Assembly: GCA_027310565.1 (NCBI GenBank)
Contig: DAIDAP010000026.1
Span: 1 to 64,000 of the forward strand
Direction of reading: 5' to 3'
Origin: Chloroflexota bacterium
GTDB taxonomy: Bacteria > Chloroflexota > Limnocylindria > P2-11E
Length of the DNA stretch: 64,000 bases
The position numbers and the translations under genes are program-made. The notes under the pieces are model-generated. The model ran no database searches and had not been told where the DNA came from. It was given only the letters and a program-made list of their open reading frames with translations. Shown here in pieces: positions 36,345-43,926 of this stretch (the first letter of the stretch is position 1; every line of letters starts with the position of its first letter).

Positions 36345-37694
36345 CTAGGCGGGGAGCTGACCGGTCGAGGCGAAGCGGTCCGCGACGTCGAGCGCCGCGT
36401 CGACCGCGGCGACGCCGAAGCGGATCTCGTCCTCGCTGACGGTGAGCGGCGGCGCGATGAAGAGCATGTTCCAGCGGTTCAGGACGTAGACGTCGCGTGA
36501 CATGAGCGCGCTCCGGAGGGCGTTCTGGAGCCTCGCCGACGGCCCGTTCCAGCGCTCGAGCGCCTGCTTCGTCGCGCGGTCCTTCACCAGCTCGATGCCG
36601 ATGAAGAGACCCTTCCCACGCACGTCGCCCACCGACGGGTGGCGCGCCGCGACCGTCCGCAGCTCCCTCATCAGCAGCTCGCCCATCTTCGCGCCGCGCT
36701 CGATGATCCCCTCGTCGCGGTACGCGTTCACCGTCGCGACGCCGGCCGCGCACGCGAGCGGGTGCCCGGCGTAGGTGAGCCCGGCCCAGAGCACGTTCGT
36801 GTCGAAGTGCCTCGCGATCGGCTCGTCGACCATCACGCCGCCGAGCGGGACGTAGCCCGAGCTCACGCCCTTCGCGAACGTCATGATGTCCGGCACGACG
36901 CCTTCGTGCTCCGATGCGAACCACCTCCCGGTGCGCCCGAATCCGGTCATGACCTCGTCGAGGATGAGCAGGACGCCGTGCCGGTCGCAGAGCTCGCGCA
37001 GCCCGCGCAGGAAGCCGTCCGGGGGCACGATGAGTCCGCTCGATCCGACGATCGGCTCGAGGTAGACCGCCGCGACGTACTGCGGCCCCTCGTACCACAG
37101 CACCTCCTCGACGTGCGCGAGCGCCTTCTGCGCGTCGTTCCCGAACATCGAGCGGTACGGGTCGGGGTTGAGGAAGTGGACGATGCCGGTGATCCCGGGC
37201 TCGTTCGCCCAGCGGCGGTTGTCGCCGCCGAGCGTGGCCGCGCCGGCGGTCTGCCCGTGGAAGCTGCGCCACTGCGAGAGGATCTTGTGGCGCCCGCTGT
37301 ACATGCGCGCGATGCGCATGGCGTGCTCGGTCGCCTCGCTGCCGCCGGTCGTGAACAGCGTCTTCACCAGGTCCCCCGGTGCGACCTGCGCGAGCAGGCG
37401 CGCGAGCTCCGCGCGCTGCTCCTCGCCGAACGAGGGCGTGACGTAGCAGAGCCGCTCGGCCTGCTCCTGGATCGCTCGGACGACCTTCGGGTGGCCGTGG
37501 CCGAGGTTCACGTTGATGAGCCCGGACGAGAAGTCGAGGATCCGGCGGTCGCCGGCGTACAGCCACGAGCCATTTGCGCGCGTGATGACGACGGGGGCGA
37601 GCGCTCCCTGGGCGGACCAGGAGACGAGGACGTGCTCCCTGGTCTCGCGGGCGACCGCCGACGCGTCGACCGGATGCTGCGAGGCGACGGCCAT
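36345..37694 (-). CDS. Class III (omega) aminotransferase, beta-alanine type
   Basis: A 449-aa PLP enzyme. The Asp that binds the pyridine ring lies in LILDEVMTGFGRTG, and the Schiff-base Lys275 in TFAKGVSSGYVPLGG. Gly-rich TTGGSEATEHAMR binds phosphate. In context it probably moves the amino group of beta-alanine or a similar omega-amino acid to pyruvate, giving a semialdehyde for the downstream ALDH. ATG 37694 is 6 nt after TACACT (37701-37706, minus strand), so this is likely the leaderless first gene of the operon. Confidence 0.92.
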   Translation of the reverse strand: MAVASQHPVDASAVARETREHVLVSWSAQGALAPVVITRANGSWLYAGDRRILDFSSGLINVNLGHGHPKVVRAIQEQAERLCYVTPSFGEEQRAELARLLAQVAPGDLVKTLFTTGGSEATEHAMRIARMYSGRHKILSQWRSFHGQTAGAATLGGDNRRWANEPGITGIVHFLNPDPYRSMFGNDAQKALAHVEEVLWYEGPQYVAAVYLEPIVGSSGLIVPPDGFLRGLRELCDRHGVLLILDEVMTGFGRTGRWFASEHEGVVPDIMTFAKGVSSGYVPLGGVMVDEPIARHFDTNVLWAGLTYAGHPLACAAGVATVNAYRDEGIIERGAKMGELLMRELRTVAARHPSVGDVRGKGLFIGIELVKDRATKQALERWNGPSARLQNALRSALMSRDVYVLNRWNMLFIAPPLTVSEDEIRFGVAAVDAALDVADRFASTGQLPA

Positions 37695-37748
37695 GTGCGG
37701 AGTGTATGTCCGCCGGCGCGGTCCGCCATCTGGCCGTACCCTCGGAAC
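37695..37748. promoter_or_regulatory. Divergent promoter region, aminotransferase and LLM oxidoreductase
   Basis: TACACT (minus strand, 37701-37706) precedes the aminotransferase ATG by 6 nt, and TACCCT (37737-37742) precedes the LLM gene GTG by 6 nt. Neither start has a ribosome site. A pyrimidine-responsive regulator could act on both within this 54-bp space, but no clear palindrome was seen. Confidence 0.6.
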
Positions 37749-38693
37749 GTGAAGCTCGGCGTCCAGCTCTGGCCGCAGAACACCGATTGGGAGGCGATGC
37801 GCGACGCGGCGCAGGTCGCCGACGAGGTCGGCATCGACGGCGTCTTCACCTGGGACCACTTCTACGCGCTCTCCGGGAAGGAGGAGCGGCCCAACCTCGA
37901 GGCGTACTCGCTCCTCGCCGGGCTCGCGGCGGCGACGAAGCGGGTCACCCTGGGGCCGCTCGTCGCCGCCGTCACCTACCGGCACCCCGCCGTCGTCGCG
38001 AACATCTCGGCGACGATCGACCGGATCTCGGACGGCCGCTTCATCTGCGGCATCGGCGCCGCGTGGAACCAGACCGAGCACCGCGCGTACGGGATCGAGC
38101 TCGGTACGGCGGGCGAGCGGTCGCGCCGGTTCGCGGAGGCGACGAGGGTCATCCGGAGGCTCCTCGACGGCGAGCGCGTCACGTACACGGGCACGTACTT
38201 CCAGCTGAAGGACGCCGTCCTGAACACGCGGCCGGTGCAGGCGCGGCTGCCGATCATGATCGGCGGCGGCGGCGAGCAGCGGACGCTGCGCACGACGGCG
38301 CGCTACGCCGACCACTGGCACGGCTTCGGTCCGCCCGAGCAGATCCAGCGCAAGGTCGAGATCCTGCGCCGGCACTGCGCCGAGGTCGGCCGCGACCCGA
38401 GCGCGATCACGCCCTGGGGCGGCCGCTGGATCGTCGTCCGCGAGGACAAGGCCGAGGGACGGCGCGTGCTCGAGGACATCGCCGCGCACCACCATGGGAT
38501 GCAGCCGCCCGACGCGTTCATCGGCGGACCGGAGGAGGTCGCGCGGCTCCTCAAGCGCTACTGGGACGCCGGCGCGCGCGGATTCATCCCCGGCTTCGCG
38601 TATCCGTACGACACGCTGACCGTCGAACGGCTCGCGAAGGAAGTGCGCCCCGCGCTCGAGCATCTCATCGGCACGCCGGCCGCTGCGTCCTGA
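37749..38693 (+). CDS. LLM-class F420-dependent oxidoreductase (2)
   Basis: A 314-aa luciferase-like TIM barrel. VKLGVQLWPQ, GVFTWDHFYA, SDGRFICGIGAAWNQTEHRA and LPIMIGGGGEQRTLR are family motifs. It belongs to the TIGR03560/03621-like large group of F420 oxidoreductases, substrate unknown. The GTG start lies 6 nt after TACCCT. It is divergent from the pyrimidine-catabolic operon and precedes the transhydrogenase genes by 29 bp. Confidence 0.9.
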   Translation: MKLGVQLWPQNTDWEAMRDAAQVADEVGIDGVFTWDHFYALSGKEERPNLEAYSLLAGLAAATKRVTLGPLVAAVTYRHPAVVANISATIDRISDGRFICGIGAAWNQTEHRAYGIELGTAGERSRRFAEATRVIRRLLDGERVTYTGTYFQLKDAVLNTRPVQARLPIMIGGGGEQRTLRTTARYADHWHGFGPPEQIQRKVEILRRHCAEVGRDPSAITPWGGRWIVVREDKAEGRRVLEDIAAHHHGMQPPDAFIGGPEEVARLLKRYWDAGARGFIPGFAYPYDTLTVERLAKEVRPALEHLIGTPAAAS

Positions 38694-38722
38694 GCCCCGC
38701 TCTGCTAGCCTGAGACCACCCA

Positions 38723-39859
38723 ATGAGGATCGGCGTCCCCAAGGAGACCATGCCCGGAGAGACCCGGGTGGGTCTCGTGCCCGAGACCGTCGGGCGTCTC
38801 GTCAAGGCGAACAACACCGTCGTCGTCGAGCGCGGCGCCGGCACGGCCTCGTCGTTCACGGACGAGATGTACGAGAAGGCGGGCGCGCAGCTCGTCGACG
38901 ACGCGTACGCCGCCGAGCTCGTCGTGAAGGTGCAGCGTCCGACCGAGGCCGAGATCGCGAAGCTGCGCTCGGGGACCGTGTTCATCGCGCTGCTGCAGCC
39001 ACTCGTCAACCACGACCTCGTGCGCTCGCTCGCCGCGAAGGGCGTGACGGCGCTCTCGATGGACGCGATCCCGCGCATCACGCGCGCGCAGCCGATGGAC
39101 GTGCTCTCGTCGCAGGCGACCGTCGCCGGCTACAAGGCCGTGCTCCTCGCGGCGGCCGCGCTGCCGAAGTTCTTCCCGATGCTCACCACCGCGGCGGGCA
39201 CGATCGCTCCGGCGAAGGCCCTCGTCATCGGCGCGGGCGTCGCGGGCCTGCAGGCGATCGCGACGGCGCGGCGCCTCGGCGCCGTCGTCGAGGCGTTCGA
39301 CACCCGTCCCGTCGTGAAGGAGCAGGTGCAGTCGCTCGGCGCGAAGTTCCTCGAGATCGACCTCGGCGAGTCCGGCGCCGGCGCGGGCGGCTACGCGAAG
39401 GAGCTCTCCGAGGAGGCGCACCGCAAGGAGGTCGAGCTCCTGGCGAAGGCCACGCGGGAGAACGACATCGTCATCACCACCGCCGCCATCCCCGGCCGGA
39501 AGGCGCCGGTGCTCATCACCAAGGACATGGTGCCGACGATGAAGCCGGGCTCGGTCATCGTGGACCTCGCCGCCGAGACAGGCGGCAACTGCGAGCTCAC
39601 CGAGGCGGGGAGGACCGTCGCGGTGGACGGCGTGACGATCATCGGCCTGACGAACCTGCCCGCGTCGATGCCGTTCCACGCGAGCCAGATGTACTCGCGG
39701 AACATCGCGAGCCTGCTCGGACTGATGATCAAGAAGGACGGCACATTCGACCTCAACCTGGGCGATGAGGTGGTGAAGGGCACGGTCATCACGCACGGCG
39801 GACAGGTCGTGCACGAGGGCGCGCAGAAGGCGATGCAGCCCGCCGGAGCCCGCGCGTGA
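38723..39859 (+). CDS. pntAA: NAD(P) transhydrogenase alpha subunit part 1
   Basis: A 378-aa NAD(H)-binding subunit (domain I) of the proton-translocating transhydrogenase. RIGVPKETMPGETRVGLVPE at the start, VIGAGVAGLQAIATARRLGA for NAD binding and the mobile loop KSGYAK-like AGGYAKELSEE are diagnostic. It is the short, split form as in alpha-proteobacteria and many Gram-positives. ATG 38723 is 11 nt after TAGCCT (38706-38711). It overlaps the next gene by four bases. Confidence 0.95.
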   Translation: MRIGVPKETMPGETRVGLVPETVGRLVKANNTVVVERGAGTASSFTDEMYEKAGAQLVDDAYAAELVVKVQRPTEAEIAKLRSGTVFIALLQPLVNHDLVRSLAAKGVTALSMDAIPRITRAQPMDVLSSQATVAGYKAVLLAAAALPKFFPMLTTAAGTIAPAKALVIGAGVAGLQAIATARRLGAVVEAFDTRPVVKEQVQSLGAKFLEIDLGESGAGAGGYAKELSEEAHRKEVELLAKATRENDIVITTAAIPGRKAPVLITKDMVPTMKPGSVIVDLAAETGGNCELTEAGRTVAVDGVTIIGLTNLPASMPFHASQMYSRNIASLLGLMIKKDGTFDLNLGDEVVKGTVITHGGQVVHEGAQKAMQPAGARA

Positions 39860-40164
39860 CCGAGCTGCTCCTCGGCGCGTACATCTTCATGCTGACGATC
39901 TGGGTCGGCAACGAGGTCATCTCGAAGGTGCCGACGACGCTGCACACGCCGCTCATGTCCGGCGCGAACGCGATACACGGGATCATCGTCGTCGGGGCGA
40001 TGTTCGTCGCGACGGCCGTCCCCGGTCCGCTCGGTACGGTGCTCGGCTTCCTCGGCGTCGTCCTCGGCACGGTCAACGTCGTCGGCGGGTTCGTGGTCAC
40101 CGACCGAATGCTCCAGATGTTCCGCGCGCGGCCGGCTCGCGCGAAGACGCCGGAGAAGAAGTGA
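39856..40164 (+). CDS. pntAB: NAD(P) transhydrogenase alpha subunit part 2
   Basis: A 102-aa membrane subunit with three transmembrane helices (about residues 1-22, 35-55 and 58-80), carrying the conserved EVISKVPTTLHTPLMSGANA. It forms half of the proton channel with PntB. GTG start in a four-base overlap, and ATGA overlap with pntB. Confidence 0.95.
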   Translation: MTELLLGAYIFMLTIWVGNEVISKVPTTLHTPLMSGANAIHGIIVVGAMFVATAVPGPLGTVLGFLGVVLGTVNVVGGFVVTDRMLQMFRARPARAKTPEKK

Positions 40165-41582
40165 TGGAGGAGCTCCGCCAGTACGTCCCCTGGGTGTACT
40201 TCGCCGCGGCCGTCACCTTCATCCTCGGCCTGAAGGGGCTCTCCGGCCCGACCACCGCGCAGCTCGGGAACCGCGTCGCCGCGACGGGCATGCTCCTCGC
40301 GGTCATCGCCACGTTCCTCGAGAGCCAGGTCGCGTCGGCGTGGCTGCTCATCGTCCCGGCGATCGCGGTCGGCACGGTGATCGGCGTGATCGGCGCGCGG
40401 CGGGTCCCGATGACCGCGATGCCGCAGATGGTCGCCATCTTCAACGGCGCGGGCGGCGGCGCGGCCGCACTCGTCGCGACGCTCGAGTACCTGAATGCCG
40501 GCGCGACCGGCGCGGTGCCCGCCGGCGAGGTGATCTCGAGCGTCCTCGGCCTCATGATCGGCGCCGTCTCCTTCTCGGGGAGTGCCATCGCGTTCGGGAA
40601 GCTCCAGGGCATCATCAACGCTCGCGCGTTCCGCTACGCCGGGCAGCAGATCGTCACCGGCGGCCTGTTCCTCGGCATGATCCTCGGCGGGCTCGCGCTG
40701 CTCGGCGACGCGACCGGCATCGTGGACGTGCGGAACGAGCTCGTGCTCGCGATCGTCGCGGCGCTCGCGCTGGTGTTCGGCGTCGCGCTCGTCATGCCCA
40801 TCGGCGGCGCGGACATGCCGGTCGTCATCTCGCTGCTGAACGCGTACACCGGGCTCGCCGTCGCGATGGCCGGCTTCTCGATCGGAAACCAGATGCTCAT
40901 CATCGCCGGCACGCTCGTCGGCGCGTCGGGCACGCTGCTCACCCGGCTCATGTCGAAGGCGATGAACCGGTCGCTCGGCAACGTCCTCTTCGGCGCGTTC
41001 GGGGCGGCGGGGACCGCGGCCGCCGGCGCGAAGGCCGATGACGGCCGCACCTTCCGCGAGATCGGCGCCGAGGACGCCGCGATCCTCCTGGGGTACGCGC
41101 AGAACGTGATCATCGTTCCCGGCTACGGGCTCGCGGTCGCTCAGGCGCAGCACGGCGTGCGCGAGCTCGCCGACCTCCTCGAGGAGAGGGGCGTCGAGGT
41201 GAAGTACGCGATCCACCCGGTCGCGGGGCGCATGCCCGGTCACATGAACGTCCTCCTCGCGGAGGCGAACGTCCCGTACGAGAAGCTCTACGACATGGAC
41301 CAGATCAACGACGAGTTCCCGCGCGCCGACGTCGCGCTGGTCATCGGCGCGAACGACGTGACCAACCCCGCCGCGCGGAAGGACACGTCGAGCCCGATCT
41401 ACGGCATGCCGATCCTCAACGTGGACCAGGCGAAGAACATCATCGTCATCAAGCGCTCGATGAAGCCCGGATTCGCCGGCATCGACAACGAGCTCTATCT
41501 CGACCCGAAGACCGGGATGCTCTTCGGCGACGCGAAGGAGGCGGTGGGCCGCGTCGTGACGGAGCTGAAGAAGGCCGCATAG
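40161..41582 (+). CDS. pntB: NAD(P) transhydrogenase beta subunit
   Basis: A 473-aa subunit. The N-terminal ~290 residues hold about nine membrane helices, with the conserved MPQMVAIFNGAGGGAAALVA and GGADMPVVISLLNAYTGLAV. The C-terminal domain III binds NADP(H): VPGYGLAVAQAQ, HPVAGRMPGHMNVLLAEANV and KRSMKPGFAGIDNELY. Together with PntAA/AB it uses the proton gradient to make NADPH. This may feed the F420 and biosynthetic reductases here, which is inference. The gene ends ahead of a 10-bp stem-loop. Confidence 0.96.
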   Translation: MMEELRQYVPWVYFAAAVTFILGLKGLSGPTTAQLGNRVAATGMLLAVIATFLESQVASAWLLIVPAIAVGTVIGVIGARRVPMTAMPQMVAIFNGAGGGAAALVATLEYLNAGATGAVPAGEVISSVLGLMIGAVSFSGSAIAFGKLQGIINARAFRYAGQQIVTGGLFLGMILGGLALLGDATGIVDVRNELVLAIVAALALVFGVALVMPIGGADMPVVISLLNAYTGLAVAMAGFSIGNQMLIIAGTLVGASGTLLTRLMSKAMNRSLGNVLFGAFGAAGTAAAGAKADDGRTFREIGAEDAAILLGYAQNVIIVPGYGLAVAQAQHGVRELADLLEERGVEVKYAIHPVAGRMPGHMNVLLAEANVPYEKLYDMDQINDEFPRADVALVIGANDVTNPAARKDTSSPIYGMPILNVDQAKNIIVIKRSMKPGFAGIDNELYLDPKTGMLFGDAKEAVGRVVTELKKAA

Positions 41583-41591
41583 CCGGCGATA

Positions 41592-41624
41592 CGCCGCGTA
41601 GGCCGACGGGACCGCTACGCGGCG
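41592..41624. terminator. 10-bp perfect stem-loop between pntB and vapC
   Basis: CGCCGCGTAG (41592-41601) is exactly complementary to CTACGCGGCG (41615-41624) across a 13-nt loop. It lies at the convergent ends of pntB and the PIN toxin and reaches into the last codons of the toxin. There is no T-run, so it may act with Rho or as an RNA-stabilising hairpin. Confidence 0.5.
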
Positions 41625-41992
41625 AGCATCCCCACGCCGTACGGTGCGAAGCGGACGTCGCGCGTCACGACCACGAGCTCTTCGGCCTTCGCCTGCGCGA
41701 CGAGCATCCGATCGAATGGGTCGTCGTGGTGCGGAGGCAGCGCCCCCGCGGCTGACGCGTGGCCGATCGTGATGGAGAGCGGCTCGAAACCGTTCACCTC
41801 GAGCTGGTCCTCCAGATCGGCCGGGGCTTCGAGCTTGCCCAGGGCGCGCTTGATCGAGATCTCCCACGCGGAGGCGGCGCTGACGTAGATGCGAGAGTCA
41901 CGGGCGGCGATCGCCCCACGCGCCGCGCGGCTCAGCGTCGGGTCATCGGCGAGCCACCACAGCAGCGCATGCGTGTCGAGCAGGAGCCTCAC
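41615..41992 (-). CDS. VapC-type PIN-domain toxin (1)
   Basis: A 125-aa PIN ribonuclease. The acidic active-site residues are Asp6 in LLLDTHALLWWL, Glu in SAASAWEISIK, Asp in DDPFDRMLVAQA and Asp in VVTRDVRFA. It belongs to the DTHxxLW subgroup, whose members typically pair with Phd/YefM antitoxins as here. It probably cleaves RNA when free of antitoxin. The GTG start overlaps the antitoxin stop by four bases. Confidence 0.9.
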   Translation of the reverse strand: MRLLLDTHALLWWLADDPTLSRAARGAIAARDSRIYVSAASAWEISIKRALGKLEAPADLEDQLEVNGFEPLSITIGHASAAGALPPHHDDPFDRMLVAQAKAEELVVVTRDVRFAPYGVGMLAA

Positions 41993-42243
41993 GGTCGCTC
42001 GCCCCGGAACGCGGCCATCAGCTCAGAGGGGAGCTGGTCGAAGTCGGGCGCGAGCCGCACGCGGCCGCGCCACGCCCCCGGCTTTCGCGACGCGCCCTCC
42101 TGCCCGTAGCCGACGAGCTTCGCGACGGGCTTCCCCGCCTTCGCGATGACGATCTCCTCGCCGCGAGCGGCCCGATCGACGAGCCGCGAGAAGTGCGTCT
42201 TCGCCTCGTGGATGTTCACCTGTCTTGCGGTCTTGCCCGGCAT
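41989..42243 (-). CDS. Phd/YefM-type antitoxin (1)
   Basis: An 84-aa antitoxin of the prevent-host-death fold. VNIHEAKTHFSRLVDRAARG with EEIVIAKAGKPVAKLVGY is the classic DNA-binding N-terminus. The C-terminal half, which neutralises the toxin, is less conserved. ATG 42243 is the leading start. The promoter region upstream carries tandem 9-bp repeats that may be its autoregulatory operator. Confidence 0.9.
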   Translation of the reverse strand: MPGKTARQVNIHEAKTHFSRLVDRAARGEEIVIAKAGKPVAKLVGYGQEGASRKPGAWRGRVRLAPDFDQLPSELMAAFRGERP

Positions 42244-42255
42244 CGTCTCTTCCCC

Positions 42256-42280
42256 CGTAGACTACGTGGACTAAGTCTAG
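42256..42280 (-). promoter_or_regulatory. Candidate operator of toxin-antitoxin module 1
   Basis: On the plus strand CGTAGACTA (42256-42264) is followed directly by CGTGGACTA (42265-42273), a near-perfect tandem 9-bp repeat. An AGTCTA then forms an inverted match to TAGACT. It lies 13-37 bases before the antitoxin start, where Phd-type antitoxins usually bind. Confidence 0.5.
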
Positions 42281-42289
42281 CAGATCTCC

Positions 42290-43162
42290 CTACAGCCGAG
42301 CCCTCCGATGCGGCGTGTGCATCCGCGGCACCGGCGCGACCCGGTAGACGTACGTCACGTCCTGGCACTTGGGGCAGTACCACGACTTGCGCACGTCGTC
42401 GCCCGGGTGCCAGCCCGATTCCACGCGCGTCCCGCAGACGTGGCACGGGAGCCCGGCGCGCTCGTCCACCCACATCCGATCGCTCGTGTCGAGGGAGAAC
42501 CGCGTGCGCCGCTCGCCGCCGGTCCGGTTGAGGCGGATGAGCCTGCGCGCCACGCCGACGATCTCGCGCAGCCGGTCGTCGTCGAGCTCGCGGACCCTGG
42601 CCCACGGCGAGGTGCGGGCGAGGAAGAGCGCCTCGACCTTGTAGACGTTCCCGATCCCCGAGATCGCGCGCTGGTCGAGGAGCGCGGTCGCGACGTCGCG
42701 ATCCTCGTCGCTCCGAATGCGGCGGATCGCCTCGTCCATGTCGAACTCGTCGCGGATGATGTCCGGTCCGAGCTGACTGACGACGCGGTGCAGCCCGAGC
42801 TCCCTCGCGGTGAGCAGCTCCACGACCGGCGGGTGGAAGCACGGCGCGACCACCCGCTCGGTGCGGATGACGACGCGCGCGTCGGACTCCGGCTTCCACC
42901 ACCGCTCGCCGACGCGGTACACGTGCCACGACCCGCTCATCTTCATGTGCGTGTGCAGCACGACCTCGCTCGGCGTGTCGAAGTGGATGAACAGGTGCTT
43001 CCCGTTCGACTCGACCTTCGCGACGCGCGAGCCGAGGATCTCCTCGTCGCGCGCCGCGGCGCTCACCTTCGGCGCGGTGATCTCGAACCCGGTGACCACC
43101 TGCCCGCCGATCGTTCGCCGCAGCACGACCGCGGTGCGGTGGATGGTGTCGCCTTCGGGCAT
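42290..43162 (-). CDS. Fpg/Nei family DNA glycosylase (endonuclease VIII-like)
   Basis: A 290-aa base-excision repair glycosylase/AP lyase. It begins MPEGDTIHR, with the N-terminal Pro2 nucleophile and Glu3 typical of Nei. The helix-two-turn-helix has ISGIGNVYKVEALF, and a CHVCGT with YCPKC zinc finger closes the protein. It removes oxidised pyrimidines. The ATG lies 6 nt after GATACT (43169-43174, minus strand). It sits between two toxin-antitoxin modules and is divergent from the second. Confidence 0.92.
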   Translation of the reverse strand: MPEGDTIHRTAVVLRRTIGGQVVTGFEITAPKVSAAARDEEILGSRVAKVESNGKHLFIHFDTPSEVVLHTHMKMSGSWHVYRVGERWWKPESDARVVIRTERVVAPCFHPPVVELLTARELGLHRVVSQLGPDIIRDEFDMDEAIRRIRSDEDRDVATALLDQRAISGIGNVYKVEALFLARTSPWARVRELDDDRLREIVGVARRLIRLNRTGGERRTRFSLDTSDRMWVDERAGLPCHVCGTRVESGWHPGDDVRKSWYCPKCQDVTYVYRVAPVPRMHTPHRRARL

Positions 43163-43190
43163 TCGCCCAGTATCGCGCGTCGACGCTTCT

Positions 43191-43210
43191 ATGTGCTATA
43201 AGTAGCATAT
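43191..43210 (+). promoter_or_regulatory. Promoter/operator of toxin-antitoxin module 2
   Basis: The 8-bp arms ATGTGCTA and TAGCATAT surround TAAG with 7 of 8 positions complementary. TATAAG (43197-43202), a good -10 element, lies inside, 6 nt before the antitoxin ATG. Binding there would block the promoter, which fits autoregulation. This A/T-rich patch stands out in the GC-rich surroundings. Confidence 0.6.
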
Positions 43211-43484
43211 GAAGCGAGTAGGCATCCGGGAGCTGCGGCAGCAGGCGAGCCGGTACCTGCGGGACGTCGAACGGGGTGAGACCCTCGAGGTGACCGATCG
43301 AGGGCGGCCCGTCGCGCACATCGTGCCGATCGGACGCGGAGACGTGCTCACCGATCTCGAAGCGAGCGGACGCCTGACCCGGGCCGTCGGCGACGCCCTC
43401 GCCCTCGGCGCTCCGCTCCCGGCGAAACGCGGCGTCCCGCTCCCCAGCGCGATCCTGATGAGGATGCGCGAAGGCGAGCGCTGA
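43209..43484 (+). CDS. Phd/YefM-type antitoxin (2)
   Basis: A 91-aa antitoxin with the start MKRVGIRELRQQASRYLRDV and the strand pair GETLEVTDRGRPVAHIVP, the hallmark of the prevent-host-death fold. It is leaderless, with TATAAG 6 nt before the ATG. Four bases after its stop comes the PIN toxin frame. Probably represses the module through the overlapping palindrome. Confidence 0.9.
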   Translation: MKRVGIRELRQQASRYLRDVERGETLEVTDRGRPVAHIVPIGRGDVLTDLEASGRLTRAVGDALALGAPLPAKRGVPLPSAILMRMREGER

Positions 43485-43488
43485 CACG

Positions 43489-43872
43489 CTGTACCTCGAC
43501 TCGTCCGCGATCGTGAGGCTCGTCGTCGCCGAACCCGAGTCGACCGCGCTGCGGCGTTTCCTTCGCTCCGATCCCACGAGGGCGTCGTGTGCGCTCGCGC
43601 GCGTCGAAGTCGTGCGCGCCGTCCGCGACGCGGACCCGGCGGCGGTGACCAGAGCGCGCGCCGTGCTCGAACGCCTCGAGCTCGTGCGTCTCGACGACGC
43701 GCTCCTCGACGCCGCCGCCGAGATCCGCGGCCCGCTGCTGCGAAGCCTCGATGCCATTCACCTTGCCGCAGCGATCACGTTGTCCACCGGCCCGAGCTCC
43801 GTCGTGACCTACGACAGCCGGATGCGGGAAGCAGCGCGGTCGCTCGGCCTTACGGTCGTTTCCCCGAAGTGA
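43489..43872 (+). CDS. VapC-type PIN-domain toxin (2), probable CTG start
   Basis: A 127-aa PIN protein if read from CTG 43489: the start then reads (M)YLDSSAIVRLVVAEPES, supplying the first catalytic Asp in LDSSA. The first ordinary start, GTG 43513, would delete this Asp. Other acidic residues are Glu in ARVEVVRA and Asp in LDAIHLAAA and VTYDSRM. No ATG, GTG or TTG exists in frame between the antitoxin stop and 43513. Either a rare CTG start is used or the toxin has lost its start and is inactive. Confidence 0.75.
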   Translation: MYLDSSAIVRLVVAEPESTALRRFLRSDPTRASCALARVEVVRAVRDADPAAVTRARAVLERLELVRLDDALLDAAAEIRGPLLRSLDAIHLAAAITLSTGPSSVVTYDSRMREAARSLGLTVVSPK

Positions 43873-43926
43873 GCCCATGGCGGACCGCCTGGCGGGAGGC
43901 CGAGGGCGACGTGCTCCGGCTCCTCC

